A stretch of DNA of 11,224 bases from Ruaniaceae bacterium (GTDB lineage Bacteria; Actinomycetota; Actinomycetes; Actinomycetales; Actinomycetaceae): assembly GCA_030450655.1 (NCBI GenBank), contig JAKDIE010000020.1, forward strand, positions 1-11,224, read 5' to 3'. The notes under the pieces are model-generated. The model was not told the DNA's origin, did not search any database, and worked only from the letters and a program-made list of their open reading frames with translations. The translations under genes were made by a program, and so were the position numbers. This document shows, piece by piece, positions 6,271-11,224 of the stretch (position 1 is its first letter; each line of letters starts with the position of its first letter).

Positions 6271-7137
6271 GTGAAGGTCCTGATCGTGGCGGGCGAGCTC
6301 GCCGATCGGGCAGCGGAGATCCGCGAGGGCTGGCTTTCTCAGGCGCCCGCCGATGAGGTGACGGTCTTCCGTGTTCCCGAGACCGCCGCGGATGCAGTGG
6401 GGACGTTGGGTCTCACGGACGTGTCTCGCGAGCCGGCGAGCGAGATTCTCGACGCTCTCGGAACTGGACGGACCGTGGTGGTCAGCGACAGGAACCTGCA
6501 CGACGGCGGAGCGTCCCTGATCTGGGCGGCGCGAGAGCGCTGGGGTGGCCTCGAGGCGGCACGGCGGGCGATCGCGGGAACACGATTCCTCTGCGAGGAC
6601 GCCGCTGCGCTGCGGGGGCTCCGGGGTGCGGGCGCGTTGCGCGCCGCCTCGATTGGCGACGAAGCGGCCCTCGCGGAGGATCGGCGAGCTGGGGAGTTTG
6701 CCGACGTGATCGAGAAGGAAATCGCCCGGCTCGATCTGGTGAACGGACGCCCCATGCGCTGGTCTCTGGAGCCATACTCGGGCGCCGGTGGTGGCGTGGG
6801 ATTCGCGCTGCTCGCTCTCGGAGGCAGTGCTCAGCACGTCCGCGACGGCTGCGCCGAGATCACGGGGCTCGCGGGACACGTCGCTGCGAGCGATCTCGTC
6901 GTCGTCGTCCTGAACACTCTGGGAGTGGAGGAGCTCACGGCATCACTCGCCACCGCCGTTGCGGATGCAGCCATCGAGAACGCCGTGCCCGTCGTTGTGG
7001 TGGTCCGCGAGGATCACACGTCACGCCGGCAGCGAGCAAATCTGGGGATCGTTGGAACATATTCGTATGGCGATGAGTTGAACACCGTGAAGGCTCGTGC
7101 GCAGCGGATTGCACGGACATGGTCAGTTTCGGGCTGA
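6271..7137 (+). CDS. Glycerate-kinase-like protein without the canonical catalytic motifs
   Basis: A 288-residue cytosolic protein related to the GlxK/GarK glycerate kinase family (usually about 370-380 residues). Recognisable family pieces are the opening MKVLIVAGEL, DGGASLIWA (78-86, matching the NDGGAG region), GEFADVIEK (141-149) and PYSGAGGGVGFALLALG (168-184, matching PGAGAAGGLGFALLALG). The N-terminal DSFKGSLSA motif, the MADGGEGT motif, the CDVxNPL motif and the TGEGxxDxQ motif are all replaced; for example DLVVVVLNTLGVEELTAS (208-225) stands where TGEGxxDxQS is expected. It is therefore probably not a working glycerate kinase and may be a pseudoenzyme with a structural or regulatory role. 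The frame is intact, so it is not a decayed pseudogene. From memory, a similar kinase-like gene precedes the HesB gene in mycobacteria (Rv2205c/Rv2204c). GTG at 6271 has no clear ribosome binding site. Confidence 0.8.
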   Translation: MKVLIVAGELADRAAEIREGWLSQAPADEVTVFRVPETAADAVGTLGLTDVSREPASEILDALGTGRTVVVSDRNLHDGGASLIWAARERWGGLEAARRAIAGTRFLCEDAAALRGLRGAGALRAASIGDEAALAEDRRAGEFADVIEKEIARLDLVNGRPMRWSLEPYSGAGGGVGFALLALGGSAQHVRDGCAEITGLAGHVAASDLVVVVLNTLGVEELTASLATAVADAAIENAVPVVVVVREDHTSRRQRANLGIVGTYSYGDELNTVKARAQRIARTWSVSG

Positions 7138-7149
7138 CCGGCCCCCGAA
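7128..7149 (+). other. Weak inverted repeat across the end of the kinase-like gene
   Basis: TTCGGG (7128-7133) pairs with CCCGAA (7144-7149) around a ten-base loop that contains the stop codon. There is no T-tract, and a possible -10 element for erpA starts four bases later. It could be a weak terminator, a regulatory site or chance. Confidence 0.25.
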
Positions 7150-7152
7150 GCG

Positions 7153-7158
7153 TAAGCT
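7153..7158 (+). promoter_or_regulatory. Possible -10 element for erpA
   Basis: TAAGCT lies 22 bases before the erpA ATG, which would give a short leader of about 16 bases containing the AAAGG ribosome binding site (7170-7174). No convincing -35 box is seen, so read-through from the upstream gene is equally possible. Confidence 0.3.
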
Positions 7159-7180
7159 ACCCGTAGACGAAAGGCAGAAC

Positions 7181-7525
7181 ATGGACACGACCACCAAGAC
7201 CCACGGTGTACTTCTTACCGAAGCCGCGAGCGCGAAGGTGAAGAGCCTTCTCGACCAGGAAGGCCGGGACGATCTACGCCTGCGCGCATCGGTTCAGCCG
7301 GGCGGATGCTCAGGGCTGATCTATCAGCTGTACTTCGACGAGCGAGTCCTTGACGGCGACGCCATCGCCGAGTTTGGCGGCGTCGAGGTCATCGTCGACA
7401 AGATGTCCGTTCCCTACCTTGATGGCGCGAGCATCGACTTCGCGGACACGATCGAGCAGCAGGGCTTCACGATTGACAACCCCAATGCTGCGGGAAGTTG
7501 CGCTTGTGGAGACTCTTTCCACTGA
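7181..7525 (+). CDS. erpA: A-type iron-sulfur cluster carrier (HesB/IscA/ErpA family)
   Basis: A 114-residue cytosolic protein that accepts Fe-S clusters from the assembly scaffold and delivers them to target enzymes. The three conserved cluster-binding cysteines are present: C43 in PGGCSGLIYQL, and C107 and C109 in the C-terminal GSCACGDSF motif. Length and start are typical; an AAAGG ribosome binding site precedes the ATG at 7181. The N-terminal LLTEAASAKVKSLL helix and the DKMSVPYLDGASIDF core match the family. It lies 43 bases after the glycerate-kinase-like gene and 40 bases before the FKBP lipoprotein gene, so co-transcription is likely. The likely clients are Fe-S enzymes of central metabolism and respiration. 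The symbol erpA is used as in actinobacterial annotation; the exact orthology among IscA, SufA and ErpA is not settled by the sequence. Confidence 0.96.
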   Translation: MDTTTKTHGVLLTEAASAKVKSLLDQEGRDDLRLRASVQPGGCSGLIYQLYFDERVLDGDAIAEFGGVEVIVDKMSVPYLDGASIDFADTIEQQGFTIDNPNAAGSCACGDSFH

Positions 7526-7565
7526 GCACGCGCCTGCCGATCAACCACACTCTTTCTAGGAAGTC

Positions 7566-8528
7566 ATGCGTCGTTTTTTCGCGGTTGTTGCCGCGGCCAC
7601 ACTGTTCCTGTCTGGATGCTCCGCCGATGAAGGGCCACAGGATGGTGACTCCACGCCAGAGGACGTGCAGGCTCCCGAGGTAGTGGTCGGGGTCCCCGGC
7701 GAAGATCTTCCGCTGGTCGAGGGCGCGTTCGGCGAGGCACCGATTCTTTCCTTCCCGGATGCGGACGCTCCGGAGGATCTTACGATCGCGGTGGTCCACG
7801 AGGGAGACGGCGCCGAGATCGAATCCGGCGCGGTGCTGATCAGCCATTACCAGGTAGGGATCTGGGGCGAGGAGCCCGTGCAGTCGTCGTTCACCGCGCC
7901 AACACCCAGTGCATTCAGCCTGGATCGACTCATTCCGGGGTGGCGCTATGGCCTCCTCGGGACGCACGTGGGTGACCGTGTTGTGCTCTCGATACCGTCT
8001 GAATACGCGTACGCAGAGGGCAATGCCGATCTCGGAGTCGAGCCGGGAGACGTACTCGTCTTCGTGGTGGACCTCCTCGACGCCAGAATGAGCGACGATT
8101 TCGTGGGAGAGGCGACGCCGCTCACCGGTCAACTGCCTGAGGGCATCACCATCAGTGCGGAGCCCGGAACGCCTGCGATTCCGGTGATCGGCGAGGTTGC
8201 AGCAGCGCCAACTGAGATCGAGGTCTACGTCCTTTCGGAGGGAACCGGTACGCCGATTACTGCGGGAGACGTGTTCGTGGCGGCGTACGGCGCCAGCACC
8301 TGGAGCAACGCCCCATTTGGGACGACGTGGTCGGATGTCAGCTGGGACGGCGAACCTGATTCATACGGTGCTCAGCCCCCACTGGTCATCGCTGCCGGCT
8401 CGGGAACGGCGTTTGACGAACTCATCGGGGTGCCCGTCGGTAGCCGCGTGCTCTTCCTTTTCCCCGCCAATGACGAAAGCGGCACGGAATCGCAAGCGGT
8501 GCTTGCGGACATCGTTTCACTCCTCTGA
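7566..8528 (+). CDS. Lipoprotein with FKBP-type peptidyl-prolyl isomerase domain and a second degenerate FKBP-like half
   Basis: A 320-residue membrane-anchored extracytoplasmic protein. The signal peptide MRRFFAVVAAATLFLSGC ends in lipobox LSGC with the lipidated cysteine at C18. An acidic linker (to about 70) leads to an FKBP domain at about 70-173, seen from the LIPGWRYGLLGTHVGDRVVL stretch (121-140), IPSEYAYAEG (143-152) and PGDVLVFVVDLLDA (160-173). A second related unit (about 213-320) repeats the layout: EVYVLSEGTGTPITAGDVFVAAYG, then FDELIGVPVGSRVLFLFP and a final VLADIVSLL strand. It lacks the GW and Tyr residues of the usual pocket, so it may bind but not catalyse. The probable job is proline isomerisation or chaperoning of exported proteins. 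The ATG follows AGGAAG at 7558-7563. It sits between erpA and ctaC, and a hairpin follows its stop. Confidence 0.88.
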   Translation: MRRFFAVVAAATLFLSGCSADEGPQDGDSTPEDVQAPEVVVGVPGEDLPLVEGAFGEAPILSFPDADAPEDLTIAVVHEGDGAEIESGAVLISHYQVGIWGEEPVQSSFTAPTPSAFSLDRLIPGWRYGLLGTHVGDRVVLSIPSEYAYAEGNADLGVEPGDVLVFVVDLLDARMSDDFVGEATPLTGQLPEGITISAEPGTPAIPVIGEVAAAPTEIEVYVLSEGTGTPITAGDVFVAAYGASTWSNAPFGTTWSDVSWDGEPDSYGAQPPLVIAAGSGTAFDELIGVPVGSRVLFLFPANDESGTESQAVLADIVSLL

Positions 8529-8531
8529 GCG

Positions 8532-8577
8532 AGCCCAGTCACGGCCACCCAACGTGGCGCACGCCACGACGGGCTTT
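8532..8577 (+). terminator. Candidate terminator hairpin after the FKBP lipoprotein gene
   Basis: CGTGGCG (8553-8559) is complementary to CGCCACG (8562-8568), giving a tight GC-rich hairpin three bases after the AAC of 8550-8552. An outer pairing of AGCCC (8532-8536) with GGGCT (8571-8575) can enclose it, followed only by a short TTT (8575-8577). It plausibly separates the FKBP transcript from ctaC, but the weak T-tract means some read-through is likely. Confidence 0.5.
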
Positions 8578-8605
8578 CCAGCGAGAAACCGCCGATATTC
8601 CGTTG

Positions 8606-8611
8606 TAGGCT
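8606..8611 (+). promoter_or_regulatory. Possible -10 element of the ctaC promoter
   Basis: TAGGCT, preceded by TTG, stands about 50 bases before the ctaC start and after the candidate terminator. The predicted transcription start is near 8618-8619. No clear -35 box is seen. The hexamer overlaps the left arm of the inverted repeat at 8609-8642. Confidence 0.45.
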
Positions 8612-8642
8612 AACTGGCGGGACGTAAGTCCCTTCAGTTAGC
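8609..8642 (+). promoter_or_regulatory. Nested inverted repeat / stem-loop at the ctaC promoter and leader
   Basis: The outer arms GCTAACTG (8609-8616) and CAGTTAGC (8635-8642) are perfect 8-bp reverse complements. Inside them GGGAC (8619-8623) and GTCCC (8628-8632) form a second 5-bp stem closed by GTAA (8624-8627), a GNRA-type tetraloop on a C-G pair. Only a 2x2 internal interruption (GC against TT) separates the stems. The element ends five bases before the ctaC ribosome binding site (GGAAGG, 8648-8653). It could be a DNA operator overlapping the -10 box or, for the inner stem, a hairpin at the 5' end of the mRNA. Confidence 0.55.
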
Positions 8643-8647
8643 TCGTC

Positions 8648-8653
8648 GGAAGG
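8648..8653 (+). promoter_or_regulatory. Ribosome binding site of ctaC
   Basis: GGAAGG stands five bases before GTG at 8659 and eight bases before a second, adjacent in-frame GTG at 8662. The two starts differ by one residue; 8662 has the more usual spacing. Confidence 0.6.
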
Positions 8654-8658
8654 TCGCA

Positions 8659-9510
8659 GTGGTGCAGAAGCGTTCCAGCAACCCGGCCGCACGGATCGGG
8701 GCGATTGCCGCGATCGGTGCACTGGCCCTCACCGGGTGCTCGTCGGAAACCATCGCAAATGGGTTCATGCCCTCCACGCCCGAGGTCACGGACAAGACCG
8801 GTGCCTTGATCGCGCTGTGGACGGGCTCGTGGGCCGCACTGCTCGCCGTTGGTGTCCTCGTGTGGGGACTCATGATCTGGGCGCTCATCGTGTATCGCAA
8901 GCGTAAGGGCGACAATCAACTCCCGGTGCAGTTGCAGTACCACGTGCCGCTTGAACTCATGTACACGGTGATTCCAATCGTCATGGTGGGAGTGCTTTTT
9001 GTGGCCTCGCAACGCACGGTTGAAGAGACGTTGCACTTGGACGAAAACCCCGATCTCACGGTGCAGGTGTACGGCAAGCAATGGAGCTGGGACTTCTACT
9101 ATTCGGAGTTTGACGTCCACTATTCCGGTGAGCGCATTCAGATTCAGGGCGAGGGTGACGACATGGAGCACCTGCCTACCCTCTATCTCCCGCTGGACCA
9201 GAACGTGCAGTTCGAGGTCATGTCACGGGATGTCAACCACGCCTTTTGGATACCGGAGTTCCTCTACAAATCCGACATGATTCCAGGCCGGACCAACACC
9301 TTCCAGATCACACCCACCCAGGAAGGCGTGTATCGAGGCAAGTGCGCCGAGATGTGCGGCGAGTTCCACTCGGAGATGCTCTTCCGCGTCGAGGTCATTC
9401 CGGTCGATGAGTTCGAAGAAGTGATGGCGCAATACGAGGCGGACGGTCAGACCGGACCGCTTGACGATCCCACCCTCAACCGTTGGGGCAACACTGGAGG
9501 CGATCACTGA
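8659..9510 (+). CDS. ctaC: Cytochrome c oxidase subunit II, lipoprotein type
   Basis: Subunit II of the aa3-type oxidase, which receives electrons from cytochrome c at its CuA centre on the outer face of the membrane. The 283-residue precursor has a signal peptide ending in lipobox LTGC (C27), so the mature N-terminus is probably lipidated, as known for the corynebacterial enzyme. Two membrane helices follow at about 50-78 and 99-117. The cupredoxin domain contains the electron-entry motif QWSWDF (141-146) and the full CuA site: H194 in [11 protein letters not shown], then C229, E231, C233, H237 and M240 in [14 protein letters not shown]. There is no fused cytochrome c domain. GTG codons at 8659 and 8662 are alternative starts. 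The stop overlaps the ctaD start by one base (TGATG). The promoter/leader carries a nested inverted repeat. Confidence 0.98.
   Translation: MVQKRSSNPAARIGAIAAIGALALTGCSSETIANGFMPSTPEVTDKTGALIALWTGSWAALLAVGVLVWGLMIWALIVYRKRKGDNQLPVQLQYHVPLELMYTVIPIVMVGVLFVASQRTVEETLHLDENPDLTVQVYGKQWSWDFYYSEFDVHYSGERIQIQGEGDDMEHLPTLYLPLDQNVQFEVMSRDVNHAFWIPEFLYKSDMIPGRTNTFQITPTQEGVYRGKCAEMCGEFHSEMLFRVEVIPVDEFEEVMAQYEADGQTGPLDDPTLNRWGNTGGDH
9496..9500 (+). promoter_or_regulatory. Ribosome binding site of ctaD, deciding its ATG start
   Basis: GGAGG within the end of ctaC lies nine bases before ATG at 9510. The open frame extends to a TTG at 9483, but that codon has no such site and is inside the conserved end of ctaC. 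Confidence 0.75.
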
Positions 9511-11201
9511 TGGCAACCACCGCTATCGACACCACCGATCAGGTCCGCGGACTGCGGCCCGAGCGCCAATCCCTTGGTCAAACGGTCGTCTCGTGGATCA
9601 CGTCCACCGATCACAAGGTGATCGGCTACATGTACCTCTACGTGGCATTCGCGTTCTTCATCTTCGGGGGCCTCATGGCCCTCATGATCCGTGTTGAACT
9701 GTTCGAGCCCGGACTGCTCCTCCAATCGAAGGACCAGTACAACCAACTGTTCACGATGCACGGAACAATCATGCTGTTCCTCTTCGCGACGCCGCTGTTT
9801 ACGGCCTTCGGCAACATCATGGTGCCATTGCAGATCGGCGCACCCGATGTGGCATTCCCGCGCCTAAACATGTTCGCCTTCTGGCTCTTCCTGTTTGGTG
9901 GCATTATCGCCTGCGCCGGCTTCCTCACCCCAGGCGGCGCCGCCTCGATGGGTTGGACCGGCTACGTGCCGCTCTCGACTAGTGCCTATACGCCCGGCGT
10001 GGGAGTGAATCTTTGGATCGTTGGACTGGCGATGACAGGCTTCGGCACGATCTTTGGCTCAGTCAACTTCATCGCCACCATCATGACCATGCGGGCCCCC
10101 GGCATGACGATGTTCCGGATGCCGATCTTCACGTGGAACATCCTGATCACGGCGCTCCTCGTCCTCATGTGCTTCCCGATCCTGGCGGCCGCACTCTTTG
10201 GGCTCCTGTATGACCGCGTCCTGGGCGGTGGCATCTACGCTGCCGAATCTGGCGGCCCCGTGCTCTACCAGCATCTCTTCTGGTTCTTTGGCCACCCAGA
10301 GGTGTACATCATCGCGTTGCCGTTCTTCGGCATCGTCTCCGAAGTGATCCCCGTGTTCTCACGCAAGCCCATCTTCGGGTACAAGACCCTGGTCCTTGCC
10401 ACCATCGCGATCGCCGCACTCTCGATCTCCGTATGGGCGCACCACATGTTCACGACGGGCGCGATCATGCTTGGGTTCTTCTCGCTCCTCACGATGGCGA
10501 TAGCCGTGCCCACGGGTGTGAAGATCTTCAACTGGTTGGGGACGATGTGGCGAGGAAAGATCTCGTTCGAATCCCCGATGCTTTTCTCACTCGGATTCCT
10601 CTTCACCTTCGTCTTTGGTGGATTGACCGGCGTCATTCTCGCGAGTCCCGCGATGGACTGGCACGTGCATGACACCTACTTTGTGGTGGCGCACTTCCAC
10701 TACGTCGTCTTCGGCACGGTGGTCTTCGCGATGTTCTCAGGCTTCTACTTCTGGTGGCCGAAGTGGACGGGCCGCATGCTCGACGAACGCCTTGGGAAGC
10801 TACATTTCTGGATGCTGTTCATCGGTTTCCATATGACCTTCCTCATCCAGCACTGGCTCGGTGTCGATGGCATGCCGCGCCGCTACGCCGTCTACATGGT
10901 TGAGGACGGTTTCACGCTCATGAACCAGATCTCCACGATTGGTGCGTTCCTGACGGCGATCTCGACCCTGCCATTCATCTGGAACTTCGTGAAGACTCAG
11001 CGGGGCCCGCGCACCGTCTTCGTTGACGATCCGTGGGGCTTCGGGGGTTCCCTCGAGTGGGCAACTGCGTGCCCCGTACCTCGTCACAACTTCACCTCGA
11101 TCCCGCGTATTCGTTCCGAGCGTCCTGCGTTCGATCTCCACCACCCTGAGGTCGCCGCGCTCGATAACGTTCGGTTGCTAGAAGGAAAGGTCACATCGTG
11201 A
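9510..11201 (+). CDS. ctaD: Cytochrome c oxidase subunit I (aa3-type, A1 heme-copper oxidase)
   Basis: Catalytic subunit that reduces oxygen to water and pumps protons across the cytoplasmic membrane. The 563-residue protein shows the twelve-helix pattern and all cofactor ligands: heme a axial H84 (MHGT) and H397, heme a3 H395 (VVAHFHYV), and CuB H262, H311 and H312, with the cross-linked Tyr at Y266 in GHPEVY. Proton-path residues are present: E264 of GHPEVY and D113 of GAPD for the D-channel, and K338 of PTGVKIF for the K-channel. E264 places it in the A1 group. The C-terminal extension ([18 protein letters not shown] and onward) is the actinobacterial type. ATG at 9510 overlaps the ctaC stop by one base, and the stop at 11199-11201 overlaps the next GTG, so ctaC, ctaD and the following gene are translationally coupled. 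Confidence 0.99.
   Translation: MATTAIDTTDQVRGLRPERQSLGQTVVSWITSTDHKVIGYMYLYVAFAFFIFGGLMALMIRVELFEPGLLLQSKDQYNQLFTMHGTIMLFLFATPLFTAFGNIMVPLQIGAPDVAFPRLNMFAFWLFLFGGIIACAGFLTPGGAASMGWTGYVPLSTSAYTPGVGVNLWIVGLAMTGFGTIFGSVNFIATIMTMRAPGMTMFRMPIFTWNILITALLVLMCFPILAAALFGLLYDRVLGGGIYAAESGGPVLYQHLFWFFGHPEVYIIALPFFGIVSEVIPVFSRKPIFGYKTLVLATIAIAALSISVWAHHMFTTGAIMLGFFSLLTMAIAVPTGVKIFNWLGTMWRGKISFESPMLFSLGFLFTFVFGGLTGVILASPAMDWHVHDTYFVVAHFHYVVFGTVVFAMFSGFYFWWPKWTGRMLDERLGKLHFWMLFIGFHMTFLIQHWLGVDGMPRRYAVYMVEDGFTLMNQISTIGAFLTAISTLPFIWNFVKTQRGPRTVFVDDPWGFGGSLEWATACPVPRHNFTSIPRIRSERPAFDLHHPEVAALDNVRLLEGKVTS
11182..11190 (+). promoter_or_regulatory. Ribosome binding site of the gene following ctaD
   Basis: AAGGAAAGG stands seven bases before GTG at 11198, within the last codons of ctaD. 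It supports a real gene start overlapping the ctaD stop codon. Confidence 0.7.
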
Positions 11202-11224
11202 CGGCAACGCCCACCAAGAAGGCC
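11198..11224 (+). CDS. ctaF: Start of the gene after ctaD, probably oxidase subunit IV, cut by window edge
   Basis: Only nine codons are inside the window (MTATPTKKA). The start is a GTG that overlaps the ctaD stop by four bases (GTGA) and has a good ribosome binding site seven bases upstream. In actinobacteria the gene directly after ctaD, or close to ctaC, usually encodes the small membrane subunit IV (CtaF) of the aa3 oxidase. The identity here is inferred only from position, because too little sequence is visible to recognise the family. Confidence 0.6.

Noticed and set aside
8605..8616. Resemblance of TAGGCTAAC to the centre of a DtxR/IdeR iron box upstream of ctaC
   Set aside because: Only the central nine bases match the 19-base palindromic consensus as I recall it; both outer flanks disagree, and the sequence is better explained as a -10 box plus the left arm of another repeat.
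1..11224. Defence system, mobile element, CRISPR array, tRNA or rRNA in the window
   Set aside because: No direct repeat arrays, transposase or integrase motifs, cloverleaf-like sequences or rRNA signatures were seen; gene content is ordinary core metabolism and respiration.

Overview
The window is GC-rich, densely coding chromosomal DNA, most likely from an actinobacterium of the Micrococcales/Actinomycetales type. The evidence is the frequent GTG starts, -10-like hexamers placed just upstream of start codons (leaderless-type promoters), actinobacteria-specific families (DUF3043, DUF4333-like lipoprotein), a lipoprotein-type CtaC, and the ctaC-ctaD-(ctaF) order. The species cannot be named from the sequence. 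There are 12 protein genes (two cut by the window edges) and no visible tRNA, rRNA, CRISPR array or mobile element. No gap between genes exceeds about 130 bases.

Layout. (1) 1-942, minus: N-terminal two thirds of a leucyl aminopeptidase (pepA). (2) 1037-2843, plus: two small four-helix membrane proteins of unknown function followed by pyrD (class 2 dihydroorotate dehydrogenase), overlapping or nearly abutting like an operon. (3) 2851-4483, minus: DUF3043 membrane protein then an aldo/keto reductase, converging on pyrD with a 7-base gap. (4) 4529-5923, plus: M20 family dipeptidase, sharing a very compact divergent promoter region with DUF3043. (5) 5860-6243, minus: a small DUF4333-like lipoprotein whose 3' end overlaps the M20 gene by 64 bases. 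(6) 6271-8528, plus: a glycerate-kinase-like protein lacking the family's catalytic motifs, the A-type Fe-S carrier ErpA, and a lipoprotein with tandem FKBP domains. (7) 8659-11224, plus: cytochrome c oxidase ctaC, ctaD and the first nine codons of a gene at the ctaF position, with overlapping stop/start codons.

How the genes fit together. The right half is centred on aerobic respiration: ErpA matures Fe-S proteins, the FKBP lipoprotein may help fold extracytoplasmic proteins, and CtaC/CtaD form the aa3-type oxidase, with all CuA, heme and CuB ligands visible. PyrD feeds electrons from dihydroorotate into the quinone pool, so it also joins the respiratory chain. From memory, the order glycerate-kinase-like protein, HesB/ErpA, then ctaC resembles the Rv2205c-Rv2204c-...-Rv2200c region of Mycobacterium tuberculosis, but here an FKBP lipoprotein occupies the interval where asnB/ltsA and a sugar kinase lie in mycobacteria.

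This is mainly a housekeeping region. The points most worth a second look are a nested inverted repeat or hairpin at the ctaC promoter/leader, the active-site-less glycerate-kinase-like protein, a set of leaderless-type promoters including an interleaved divergent pair, and the antisense-overlapping low-complexity tails of the M20 peptidase and the lipoprotein.
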